64,000 nucleotides of DNA. Source: Endomychus coccineus. Taxonomy: Eukaryota > Arthropoda > Insecta > Coleoptera > Endomychidae. The DNA lies in contig OY294067.1 of assembly GCA_958510875.1 (NCBI GenBank), positions 280,755,242 through 280,819,241 of the forward strand. The letters are read 5' to 3'. The notes under the pieces are model-generated. The model searched no databases. It saw only the letters and a program-made list of their open reading frames with translations, and was not told the origin of the DNA. Numbering within the stretch: position 1 is the stretch's first letter; each line of letters begins with the position of its first letter. A program made the position numbers and the translations under genes. Shown in pieces: positions 52,101-59,189 of this stretch.

Positions 52101-55100
52101 CTGTATTACCTGTTATGTTATTTTTATAAGAAGAACCATTATAGATTTTGTTTATTCTCTCTTTAATGATAGGATTGTAGAAAGTTTTAGGGTAGCCATT
52201 CATTTCCAATGCATTACGAACAATTTTTAAATTTTTGGGACGGTCCTCTGCGTGGGATAATTTTACCGCGCGGTCTGTGAGGCTGTTTATGACACTTTTT
52301 TTATAACAAGCTGGTGCAACGGAATTGAAATGAAGATAACGTTGAGACCAGACTTCTTTAGTAAACCAAGAAGTTTTTATTTTTCCATCTGCATCATGCC
52401 TAATGGTCATAACTAGAAAATTGATGTTATTGTTTATTTCTATTTCACAAGTGAATTGAAGTTTACAATGGAAATTGTTAAATTTATTAATCACATATTG
52501 AATTTTATCGTTTTTTCAAAATCAGCAAAACAATTTCGAAAAAAATTTCAACAAAATCAAAGCCATTCAATCTAAAAAGATAAATAATTTGATGAAAGGT
52601 GTAGCTTATGAAAAACAAAATATCAATGAACAATGGTTGAAAAATCTAACTGACACAAAAATTCCGAATGAGGTACAGCACACGTTAAGCTTAGGTCCGA
52701 AGTTTGCATTGCCTAATAATAGTAAAAAACTGCCTATTGACAATATTATTGCAAATTTAGAATGCGGAATCAGGAATAAAAATTTAGAAGAAAAAAATGA
52801 AATTAGAAACAAAGTTTGTAACATCTTGACAAACAAAAAGAACAAACAGAAAGCAGAAATTGGTATTGCAATGAATCGTTTCAACTATCATACAAAAATA
52901 ACAAAAGAGTTCTTAGATGCTAACCCTCAAATTTTAGTTTTGAACGCGGATAAATGTAATAAAACCGTCATAATGCATAAAAATGACTATGAAAACAAAA
53001 TGGGAAACCTTTTAAATGATGAAACAACTTATAAAAAATTAAAATCTGACCCTACTTCATCAGTACAAAACATGAATAAATTGATAAATAAATGGCAGAA
53101 AAATAAGATAATCCCTATTGAATTAAAAAATAAATTAATTTGCCATAATGGGCTTGCACCTTATATCTATGGGCTTCCTAAATTACATAAAAATGATATA
53201 CCCCTAAGACCCATTGTAAGTAATATTGGAGCGCCTACTTACAATTTATCAAAATTTCTATCAAAATCTATCAATAATATAATAGGAAAAAATGAATTTT
53301 ATGTGAAAGACTCATGGCATTTTAATGAATTTATAAAAAATCAATCCGTACCAGTAAACCATCAACTAATTTCCTTGGATGTTGTTTCTTTATTTACAAA
53401 TATACCTGTCGTTTTGGCATTAAATTGCATCAAAAAACGTTGGCCAGAGATTAAAAACCACACACCTCTTGATCAATCGGATTTTATTAATGCGGTAAAG
53501 TTTTGTTTAGAATGCACTTATTTCCAGTACGGTGAGCAATATTTTGGACAAATTTTCGGCACAGCAATGGGATCTCCTATTTCAGCTACCATTGCTAACC
53601 TCGTTATGGAATGCCTAGAGGAATCTGTTATAAATTCATTAGATTTTCAGCCTGTATTCTTTAAACGGTATGTAGATGATTGCCTTATGTGTGTTCCCAA
53701 CGATAAAATTCAATATGTGATTAATAAATTTAACAATTTCCATTGTAAACTTCAATTCACTTGTGAAATAGAAATAAACAATAACATCAATTTTCTAGAT
53801 ATGACCATTAGGCATGATGCAGATGGAAAAATAAAAACTTCTTGGTTTACTAAAGAAGTCTGGTCTCAACGTTATCTTCATTTCAATTCCGTTGCACCAG
53901 CTTGTTATAAAAAAAGTGTCATAAACAGCCTCACAGACCGCGCGGTAAAATTATCCCACGCAGAAGACCGTCCCAAAAATTTAAAAATTGTTCGTAATGC
54001 ATTGGAAATGAATGGCTACCCTAAAACTTTCTACAATCCTATCATTAAAGAGAGAATAAACAAAATCTATAATGGTTCTTCTTATAAAAATAACATAACA
54101 GGTAATACAGACAATTATATAACTTTACCATACATTCCGGAGACCTCAGAAAAAATTAAGAAATGTTTGAAAAAGTACGATATAAATGTTGCGCATAAAC
54201 CTACTAACTGTGTTGGGAAATATTTCTCAAATCTAAAACCTGTAATACCTAAAGATAAACAAACCCACACAGTATATAAATTGAATTGTTTAGATTGTGA
54301 TGGAACTTATACTGGAATCTCTAAACAATATTTACAAAAAAGAATGTACGGCCATAAGTATAGCACAAGAAATAATAACTTAGAAAATTCCACCGCCCTT
54401 GCTAAGCACTGCTTTGATTATAACCATCAATTTGATTACAAAAATGTTAATATTTTAACTAAAGAAACCAATTATTATAAAAGATCTATCCTGGAGATAA
54501 TTCACATAAAAAGGGATTCAAATTCTGTAAATCATAGGAATGATATTCAAGGATTGAGTCAGATTTATACTAACTTGATTAATTAAAACTCTTGCAAATT
54601 CCTACATACGTCTTTATAATGTTAAAAGTATATTTTAGGAAGAACGCTTAAAGTAAACTAAATTCCAATGCAGGTCTAAAACCTTTTCAAGTATGTCATA
54701 ATCTACATCTGGGTCGTGTTATTACAAACAAATAGCTTAGAACTTCAGTTGCTTTGAGACCATAGCAATATGCGTTTGTACATTATGAGAATATTACTTA
54801 ACAGTGGTTTCTTGTTACAAAAAAATCTATACTTTAATATTAACGATACAATTTTCGATTATTCGTGGTTCTGTTCGTTTCGACGGCGTGAGCTTTTTGA
54901 TTGAAGATTGTGCGATATGGACGCTTGTGCTAATTAGTTTTAGTTAACCCCTTTTTAACAAAATAAGTCTTCTGATGATGGTCGTGAGACCGAAACGTAC
55001 GTAAAGACGAACATTTATAACAGAGTGTTAATGTGACCTAATTCCCGAGAATTTTTTATATAATTCATACTGGGTCAAGAATCTTATTATATTATTATAG

Positions 55101-58088
55101 TTTACTAAATTTGTTTTACTGTAAAAGGGTTTGTCCCGTTAATAAATAAATAAATAAATAAATAAATAAATACCAAAATACCAAAAAGTGCACCAAAATT
55201 ATGCTTAATTATATTCTAGTATTTATTCATTTAAACCAGGTTTTAATAATAACTAAGATCACAATAATATAATATAATTTGCAAGTTATTATAAAATCCA
55301 TCGAACTCGCTTTAGTTAAACATATATTTAGAACTTTGTTCGTAAACACCTGTAGAAACGATGTATATAATTATTTACAATAAATTCGATAGATTGCCTT
55401 GTATTCCCCTTTTATATCTCAAAGTTAGTTATTAAAACAGGTGACGATCATCAATGTTCGGTTGCGTTAGGGCGCAGTAAAATGCATTTGAATGAACAAC
55501 GCGACTAAACGTAAATCCTGAGAGATACGATAGACCTGCTCGTTCATGTAACATCTGACGATCGCAACTCTCAGATTGAAGGAAAACGCCTCGCTGCTGA
55601 ATCGCTATAAGTAGTGAAATCAAATGGGTATTCGATCCTTGGGAAACGGATCGATTTTGATGGGACAGAGTGGATTCTATTCATAATGTCATCAGAAAAA
55701 AAGTTGACCACAAATAAAGTTGCACAAATTGTTTATATTGTTTATATACAATGAATAAACAAATTAATCAGCTCATTTTTGAGATTACATTAACATTCCT
55801 AAAAAATGCAAAATTTGACCGTTTTGATAGGATAAAGACTATTTTTTTGGTATAAACAATTTATTTAGTAGCAAAATAGATGAATTCGAGCAAAACTCCG
55901 ACTTTACGGTCGTTTTCGGATAATTTTGGTATTCTGAGAATCATTTTATTGTCAATATCGTCGAACGTATACCCACAAATTTGCTAATTTGTTGTAAATA
56001 AATTATATTTATTATTAAAAATACGACCAAAATTTCCAAAATGTCGACTTTATTATTATGGTCTTCAAATGTATTCCCGTGGAAATTTTCAAAAGCTACT
56101 TAGAAAAAAATTATAAAAATTTTGATGCTTTAGTATGACAAAGTATCGATAAATGTATATAAAATCCTGGAAAGCAGGAGCCTCTTCTCTTGTGCGGAGC
56201 CTGAAAACCGCAACCAGGCGCGTCCCCACGTGGCGGATAGGGGAATACCCAAGGCCCTGTTGCCAGCAGGGTCAAGGGTAGGAATAGACATGCTCCCGCG
56301 GATCAACAGGCACACAGACCCTGGATAGATTATAGACTCCCAGTCACATGTTCCTGTGAAGAAGGTGACGGATAGATTGTGACTGATACGGACAATCCAT
56401 ATGTTCCAGAAGAGTAAGTTATCCCAACATAGATAACTTACTGAAACACATAGGAAATATCCAAAAAGCGATAAAGTACTAAAGACACAGGAACCTTAAT
56501 ATTGGTAACAAACAATATTTTGGTACAAAACAGAAACACCACAGGAAACATCCATAACGAGATAAAGTACTGGAAACTCAGAAACCATAACATGTTGGTA
56601 AAAAATAGACACACAACAGGAAACATCCATAGCGAGATAAAGTACTGGAAACCCAGAAACCATAACATCTTGGTAAAAACTGAAACACAACAAAAAACAT
56701 CCATAGCGAGATACACTACTGGAAACCCAGAAACCATAACATCTTTGTAAAAACAGAATCATGATAGGAAGTTATCCATATAGAGATAAATAACTAAGAC
56801 AAAAAATATCGTAAAATTGGACATCAACCATATTACGGTATAAACAGACGAACGTGAACATCAACGTAAACAACAATGCAGATATCGCCGTAACAGCAAC
56901 GTAAATATCAACATAAACACCAAAGGAAACTCACTTCGATATAACATCGAGAAACGTAAGAGAAAGACGCAGTCCATATTCTGAAGTAATGTGATATGCG
57001 GTTTCGAGATATGGATGAAGATCGGAGAGGTTTTAGCAGGTATGCTGTAACTTAGAGTGAGACCTGCACTACCTAGAGTGATAGATTAAGCTTACGGTGT
57101 GCATGAAGCATTTCCTCTCGACAGAAAAAATAAATAAAATGAAATGTATTTTTTAAGGAGATATGGGAGAGTTGTTATGGAAGGGAAAAGAATTATTTTG
57201 AATTAGTGGCATGCCATTTTTTTATTATATTAAGACTTTATACATTTCATCAATTTTGTCAAAAAAATCAAGTTCTGAGTATGCATATTATATAAAAATG
57301 AATAAAAATGTCAACTTTCTTTTCCTTTATTTCTTAATAAACAATTTGTTCATAACAATTCAAAAATTTATGTATGCGTTTATGGACCACAATAGCAATA
57401 AAATCATTTATTTGATAATAAATATAATTTGTTTATAACAAATTAGCAAATTTGTAGGTATACATTCGACGATATTGACGATAAAATTGAACTCAGAATA
57501 CCAAAATTATCCGAAAACGACCCTAAAGTCGAAGTTTTGGTCGAATTCATCTATTTTATTGATAAATATCAAAAACGGTAAGCTTTTACATTTTTTAGAC
57601 ATTTTTATGTAATCTCAAAAATGATCTAATTAAATTGTTTATAAACAATATAAACAAATTCCGCAACTTTATTTGAGGTAAACTTTTTTCTAATGACATT
57701 CTGAAGAGTCCCACTTTGTCCCATCAAAATCGATTCATTTCCCAAGGATTTACGGATTTGGCCTATTTTTATACCCATTTGACTGCATTATAGGTATAGT
57801 TTATATTTACTTATCCATTCGATGTGTGTTATTATATTAATACTGCACATATACACTGTTTTAGTTAATGGTGCAATGTAAATATATAGAATAAATTGCT
57901 ACTTACTTTGCGTAGTCTGTTTTGCAATAGATTGCCCTGTCCCGGATAAAACATGAGGGTTGTCGGTCTAGCTGGAGCTGGCATACACAACATCGAAGAC
58001 ATCTAGCATGCCAGCTCCTACCAGATACTTCCAATAGAAATTTATCACTAATTGCTTCTCCACATGCAGAACATACTCGAAACTCAGT
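31120..58088 (-). CDS. Awh: Arrowhead LIM-homeodomain transcription factor (Lhx6/8 class), five of about six coding exons
   Basis: Nuclear DNA-binding regulator needed for imaginal and neural precursors in Drosophila. Exons join in frame: LIM1 58088-57907 ([29 protein letters not shown]), LIM2 37297-37080 ([40 protein letters not shown]), homeodomain 36213-35974 ([28 protein letters not shown]), tail 35742-35635 ([14 protein letters not shown]) and terminal exon 31181-31120 ([12 protein letters not shown], stop 31120-31122). Together they encode 269 aa; the Drosophila protein is about 275 aa, so only a short start exon is missing. It must end in phase 0 right of 58088 and was not found. Every junction has GT-AG and a compatible phase. 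Homeodomain helix 3 and all LIM zinc ligands are intact. The LIM1-LIM2 intron is 20,609 bp and is filled with transposons; the last intron (31182-35634) holds a copia remnant and a PLE pair. Confidence 0.93.
31640..32960 (-). mobile_element. Decayed Ty1/copia retrotransposon fragment
   Basis: Pieces in pol order on the minus strand: a domain resembling the copia integrase C-terminus ([18 protein letters not shown], 32374-32643), reverse transcriptase ([18 protein letters not shown] with TAFLNG, 31987-32172; then [20 protein letters not shown], 31773-31973, with VDD in place of YVDD) and an RNase H piece ([12 protein letters not shown], near 31765). Large parts are missing and the frames are broken. 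No LTR was recognised. It lies in the last Awh intron in the same sense as Awh. Confidence 0.8.
32961..33837. other. Awh intron, possible extension of the copia remnant
   Basis: No intact domain is recognised. Acidic and Ser-rich readings on the minus strand near 32672-32944 suggest continued copia pol linker, but 33000-33837 has no recognisable coding content. Confidence 0.3.
33838..33892 (+). repeat. tRNA-derived fragment (B-box-like), probably SINE remnant
   Basis: GGTTCGATTCC at 33877-33887 matches the pol III B box and TAGTATAGGCCTGG just upstream resembles an A box, but the gap between them is too short for an anticodon arm, so this is not a functional tRNA. A SINE head or tRNA relic is likely. 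Confidence 0.45.
33936..33988. repeat. Perfect 26-bp inverted repeat with a 1-nt centre
   Basis: The 26 bases from 33936 (starting TTTGTGTAAAGATAATG) are followed, after a single A at 33962, by their exact reverse complement to 33988. Flanking sequence (TAGAAATATCATTGA on the left) may extend the symmetry weakly. No transposon is recognised around it. Confidence 0.85.
34315..34356 (-). ncRNA. Type I hammerhead ribozyme 1 (PLE family A)
   Basis: Read 5' to 3' on the minus strand: GTCTT (stem I), CTGATGA (core), one unpaired A, GGTC-GTGA-GACC (stem-loop II), GAA core then ACG-TA-CGT (short stem III), A (cleavage after it), AAGAC (stem I partner). All catalytic-core bases C3 U4 G5 A6 G8 A9 and G12 A13 A14 are present. 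The extra base before stem II is the only departure from the textbook form. Confidence 0.85.
34383..35212 (+). mobile_element. 5'-truncated jockey/CR1-type LINE inserted in the PLE arm
   Basis: Open frame to 34944 encodes the region following the reverse transcriptase palm: [74 protein letters not shown] and [12 protein letters not shown], ending in a stop. The 3' end is a run of ATTACTAA units (35171-35212), typical of LINE 3' tails. The ORF appears to start at 34300 only because the PLE end reads through by chance. Confidence 0.85.
35456..35497 (+). ncRNA. Type I hammerhead ribozyme 2 (PLE family A)
   Basis: GTCTT, CTGACGA, unpaired T, GGTC-GTGA-GACC, GAA, ACG-TA-CGT, A, AAGAC in order. 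It differs from copy 1 at core position 7 (C, allowed to be any base) and in the unpaired base. Stem I pairs perfectly for 5 bp. It lies opposite copy 1 in the inverted pair. Confidence 0.85.
37922..38090 (+). pseudogene. THAP zinc-finger fragment (P-element or THAP gene remnant)
   Basis: [20 protein letters not shown] begins a THAP domain: C5 and C10 of the C2CH zinc site, then [16 protein letters not shown]. The second half with the CxxH ligands is absent; the frame runs on into simple-sequence DNA at 38095. It lies antisense to Awh within its large intron. It is probably the first exon of a dead P-type transposon or a displaced THAP exon. Confidence 0.6.
38095..38140. repeat. ACTC/ACTG microsatellite
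   Basis: Tandem tetranucleotides (ACTC then ACTG with interruptions) followed by ATCACGAAATCTTCGTAACT, a combination that suggests a dispersed-repeat end. 38141-38520 is otherwise unclassified. Confidence 0.6.
38530..39330 (+). mobile_element. 3' end of a LINE with an RNase H domain (I/R1-like group)
   Basis: In frame: [32 protein letters not shown] (catalytic Asp), [20 protein letters not shown] (catalytic His and Asp), then the downstream region with [15 protein letters not shown] tail of GATT repeats ends at about 39328. It is GC-richer than the surroundings. The 5' part of the element is absent. A frame break after SHI shows that it is dead. Confidence 0.85.
39464..40460 (-). mobile_element. 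Second defective mariner
   Basis: Starts on the minus strand at 40460 with GGCAAGGCGAAAAGTTCC and GAAAAATAAAACAGATGG, and ends at 39464 with AAGTTTGCCCTCGTA. The frame 40267-39962 encodes [19 protein letters not shown] and [20 protein letters not shown], as in the copy at 2876-3990. Downstream coding is destroyed by frameshifts. It is the same family as that copy but a separate insertion, with different internal deletions. Confidence 0.85.
40461..41542. other. Awh intron, no gene; one CpG-rich patch
   Basis: 40495-40590 contains many CpG dinucleotides (for example AGAAGCGACGCGTCAATG) in otherwise AT-rich sequence. Nothing else is recognised until the PLE end sequence near 41360-41542. Confidence 0.35.
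41543..42470 (-). mobile_element. Decayed Penelope-like element, family B, GIY-YIG end
   Basis: The minus-strand frame 42230-41688 (180 aa) covers the PLE region after the reverse transcriptase: [20 protein letters not shown] gives the GIY-YIG nuclease signature with the CxxC finger, then RYEEHFRSF. At 42240-42470 two more pieces of GIY-YIG coding sequence (LTCEEC and [13 protein letters not shown]) lie in opposite orientations. A terminal region with the hammerhead-like motif is at 41543-41600. No intact reverse transcriptase is present. Confidence 0.8.
42778..43437. repeat. Foldback element with internal iterated motif, copy 2
   Basis: Outer arms (about 42778-42895 and 43315-43437) are inverted copies around AAAATTTTTGTGGGATTCG and its partner. 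Inside, a unit built on AAATCTGACGTCAAAATCGT and GCGACCCAAAAAACCTCC is repeated about three times. The plan matches 26686-27475. Two long C runs (42883-42897 and 43004-43018) lie at equivalent places in the units. Confidence 0.8.
43600..44780 (-). mobile_element. Decayed Penelope-like element, family B, with palindromic end
   Basis: Minus-strand fragments: [20 protein letters not shown] (43900-43970) is the GIY-YIG signature, with [13 protein letters not shown] after it. Upstream readings (HLNN-like, [17 protein letters not shown]) match the segment between PLE reverse transcriptase and nuclease, and RT remnants extend to about 44780. Frames are broken in many places. At the downstream end the terminal motif occurs in both orientations about a centre near 43685. 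Confidence 0.7.
44781..45420. other. Awh intron, unclassified
   Basis: AT-rich with no recognised coding or repeat content. Confidence 0.3.
45421..46560 (+). mobile_element. Decayed hAT transposon
   Basis: The left boundary is suggested by GGGGGCAATTGTCCCCCC near 45440, a form often seen at hAT ends. Coding remnants: [15 protein letters not shown] (about 45920), then [20 protein letters not shown] and [20 protein letters not shown] (hAT C-terminal dimerisation region, 46132-46420). Frames are shifted and the Cys/Glu at the start of the dimerisation motif is altered ([12 protein letters not shown]). The open frame 45648-45950 upstream is not recognised. Confidence 0.7.
46690..47560 (-). mobile_element. 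LINE reverse-transcriptase fragment (RTE/jockey-like)
   Basis: Minus-strand readings in order: [20 protein letters not shown] (47343-47543), [18 protein letters not shown] (RT motif region, 46977-47231), [20 protein letters not shown] and [12 protein letters not shown] (46774-46980), where the usual GVPQGS box is degraded to GYPTRT. Frames are broken and both ends are missing. Confidence 0.7.
47561..48124. other. Awh intron, unclassified
   Basis: AT-rich; no feature is recognised before the LINE coding region that begins near 48125. Confidence 0.3.
48217..50134 (+). mobile_element. hAT element with perfect 8-bp target duplication
   Basis: The terminal inverted repeat CAGTGGCGGCTC at 48217 is answered by GAGCCGCCACTG ending at 50134, and CTCAGTAG flanks both sides (48209-48216 and 50135-50142). 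The interior has hAT coding pieces of the ZMYM-type family: [20 protein letters not shown] (48977-49345) and [20 protein letters not shown] (49461-49907, dimerisation domain). The N-terminal and central transposase regions are mostly missing and stops separate the pieces, so it is an internally deleted, non-autonomous copy. Confidence 0.93.
51202..51243 (-). ncRNA. Type I hammerhead ribozyme 3 (PLE left arm)
   Basis: Same layout as copy 1 on the minus strand, with core CTGATGA, unpaired T, GGTC-GTGA-GACC, GAA, ACG-TA-CGT, A and 5-bp stem I. It belongs to the inverted left arm. Confidence 0.88.
51625..52494 (-). pseudogene. Inverted truncated copy of the PLE ORF (C-terminal 289 codons)
   Basis: Encodes the region from the end of the reverse transcriptase through the GIY-YIG nuclease, ending at the same stop codon as the full ORF. 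It differs from 53717-54586 at only a few residues (for example V for D in FLVMTIRHD and M for I in ILEMIHIK). It lacks the RT catalytic box, so it is not functional alone. Confidence 0.9.
52589..54586 (+). CDS. Penelope-like element reverse transcriptase with GIY-YIG endonuclease
   Basis: Intact 665-aa ORF. It copies element RNA into DNA and nicks the target. Visible order: an N-terminal basic helical region (1-170), RT finger and palm with [20 protein letters not shown] (about 190-210), [12 protein letters not shown] with catalytic Asp near 264, [18 protein letters not shown] (about 328-346), [12 protein letters not shown] with YVDD at 361-364, and INFLDMTI (about 407-414). The nuclease has [16 protein letters not shown] (561-576; TVY in place of GIY, CxxC 567-570), then KRMYGHKYS with Arg 585 and the C-terminal LEIIHIKRD carrying the acidic residue. 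The frame is open upstream of 52589 to the inversion junction near 52512, so the N-terminus may be slightly truncated. PLE RTs are related to telomerase. Its length fits the shorter members of the family. Confidence 0.95.
   Translation: MMKGVAYEKQNINEQWLKNLTDTKIPNEVQHTLSLGPKFALPNNSKKLPIDNIIANLECGIRNKNLEEKNEIRNKVCNILTNKKNKQKAEIGIAMNRFNYHTKITKEFLDANPQILVLNADKCNKTVIMHKNDYENKMGNLLNDETTYKKLKSDPTSSVQNMNKLINKWQKNKIIPIELKNKLICHNGLAPYIYGLPKLHKNDIPLRPIVSNIGAPTYNLSKFLSKSINNIIGKNEFYVKDSWHFNEFIKNQSVPVNHQLISLDVVSLFTNIPVVLALNCIKKRWPEIKNHTPLDQSDFINAVKFCLECTYFQYGEQYFGQIFGTAMGSPISATIANLVMECLEESVINSLDFQPVFFKRYVDDCLMCVPNDKIQYVINKFNNFHCKLQFTCEIEINNNINFLDMTIRHDADGKIKTSWFTKEVWSQRYLHFNSVAPACYKKSVINSLTDRAVKLSHAEDRPKNLKIVRNALEMNGYPKTFYNPIIKERINKIYNGSSYKNNITGNTDNYITLPYIPETSEKIKKCLKKYDINVAHKPTNCVGKYFSNLKPVIPKDKQTHTVYKLNCLDCDGTYTGISKQYLQKRMYGHKYSTRNNNLENSTALAKHCFDYNHQFDYKNVNILTKETNYYKRSILEIIHIKRDSNSVNHRNDIQGLSQIYTNLIN
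54967..55008 (+). ncRNA. Type I hammerhead ribozyme 4 (PLE right end)
   Basis: GTCTT (54967-54971), CTGATGA (54972-54978), unpaired T, GGTC-GTGA-GACC (54980-54991), GAA, ACG-TA-CGT, A at 55003 (predicted cleavage after it) and AAGAC (55004-55008). It sits about 380 bases after the PLE stop codon, where PLE terminal-repeat ribozymes are expected. Confidence 0.9.
55176..55619. other. Awh intron, unclassified
   Basis: AT-rich sequence between the LINE tail and the next inverted-repeat element; nothing is recognised. Confidence 0.3.
55620..57782. mobile_element. Element with ~430-bp terminal inverted repeats and non-coding interior
   Basis: The left arm 55620-56050 and right arm 57350-57782 are inverted copies; both contain ATCGATTTTGATGGGACA, TTTTCGGATAATTTTGG and the TCGACGATATTGAC-like phrase near the inner ends. 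The interior (56130-57170) holds a GC-richer block at 56150-56350 and a 75-bp minisatellite. No transposase is visible, so it is a non-autonomous DNA element or a composite. Confidence 0.8.
56440..56800. repeat. ~75-bp minisatellite inside the long inverted-repeat element
   Basis: Four to five tandem units carry AAACATCCATAGCGAGAT, AAGTACTGGAAACCCAG and AACCATAACATCTTGGTAA. Unit starts at about 56543, 56618 and 56692 give a period of 74-75 bases. The outer units are diverged. Open frames through it exist in several phases because the period is a multiple of three in most units. Confidence 0.85.
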
Positions 58089-58179
58089 CTGAAAATAAAT
58101 TCACAGTAGAATAGATCCTTAGTTACAATTTATTATATTTTCAATGCTACGAGAACGATGACTTTAGAATGTTCAGTAA

Positions 58180-58975
58180 ATAGTCCAGTAAATGAAGCCC
58201 AAAATCGAATTGAGTAAGGACGTTTTTTTCTCATAGACCGATTTTGATCTGTGAAAGCTCAGTCGATTCGTCTTGACACCTAGATCAAAGCTTACCGCTT
58301 TTGGTCTTTGACAAATTATTTATTTTGTTAATAAACATTAAACAGTGGCAAAAATGCTATTTTCCGTTTATTTTAACCCTGTAAAGTGTATTTTTTATTT
58401 ATTTGACCGATAAACAGGGTTTATTTGATGTTTATAACAATGCGTTAATTGACTATTAGTTAATAAACAATTTCTTAGTTAACCAATGAACAAAAAAATA
58501 AAAGTTTTCTAAATATTCGACATTAGAGTCATTTTCGGATAATTAGGACCTGCTAAACATGAATTTGATGTCCATTTTTTAATTAACTAGTTATATTAGC
58601 ACCTAATTAAATAATGGACAATTCATGTTTAGCAGTTCGTAATTATCCGAAAATGATTCTAACGTCGAATATTTAGAAAATTTTAATTTTTTTATATAGT
58701 TAACTGAAGAATTTTTTATTAACAAATAGTCAATTACCATATTGTTATAAACACTGTTTATTGGTAAAATAAATTTAAAAAAACACTCTACCTGTTTAAA
58801 ATCAATGGAAAATAGCGTTTAAAACTTTTTTGGCAATATTTATTGTCAGAGGACCAAAACTGGAAGCTTTGATCTAGGTGTCAAGACGAATCGAATGAGC
58901 CTAACAGATCAAAAATCGGTCTATGAGAAAAAAAATTCCGTATGAAATCCCCCTTTTACTGGACTAAAACTGGAC
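58180..58975. repeat. Foldback element D (about 800-bp hairpin) beside the Awh LIM1 exon
   Basis: Arms 58180-58590 and 58605-58975 are inverted copies meeting at a near-palindromic centre. Partners include TCTCATAGACCGATTTTGAT, CGATTCGTCTTGACACCTAG, TTTTCGGATAATTAGG and AACATGAATT. The interior loop is very short. It is non-coding. Confidence 0.85.
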
Positions 58976-59189
58976 ATGTTTCGCCATGTATGTAACTGCT
59001 TACAAATTGTGGTTACATTGAAAGGTAAACAGATAATTATCAAGTGTAAGGGAAAACCAATTAGATAAAATTACGAGATGGTAAATAACGTAGAATTCTT
59101 AGAATAAATTTCAACTATTGAATTCAATCAGGACAATAACAAATGGTCCGTTGCTGCTTCCACCTCGGCTAAATTCTAATAACATTTAC

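Larger units (their letters stand above)
51150..55093 (+). mobile_element. Penelope-like element, family A, young insertion with inverted partial copy
   Basis: The full unit runs plus-sense from about 52513 to 55093; a second copy of its last 1.4 kb (equivalent to 53700-55093) is joined head to head at 51150-52512 in minus orientation. Flanking ATTATAGTTTACTA occurs at 51136-51149 and 55094-55107 (14-bp target duplication). Each end carries a hammerhead ribozyme. The two arms differ at very few positions in the coding part, so insertion is recent. Known: PLEs often insert with tandem or inverted partial copies and lack an APE or RNase H domain. Confidence 0.92.
48125..55175 (+). mobile_element. 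Jockey-type LINE, split by a hAT and a PLE
   Basis: The LINE consists of 48125-48208, 50135-51149 and 55108-55175. Before the hAT it reads [17 protein letters not shown], and after it [19 protein letters not shown], so the ORF resumes in frame once one target copy is removed. Next come a damaged SGVPQGS box, [15 protein letters not shown] with the catalytic FADD (50318-50929), an internal deletion after LGVIMDGKF, and [13 protein letters not shown]. The 3' untranslated tail is cut by the PLE at 51149 and ends in AAAT repeats at 55140-55172. The 5' end is truncated. It is dead. Confidence 0.85.

Noticed and set aside
56502..56762. Three overlapping open frames of 82-99 aa at 56438-56762
   Set aside because: They are translations of the 75-bp minisatellite in different phases, not genes.
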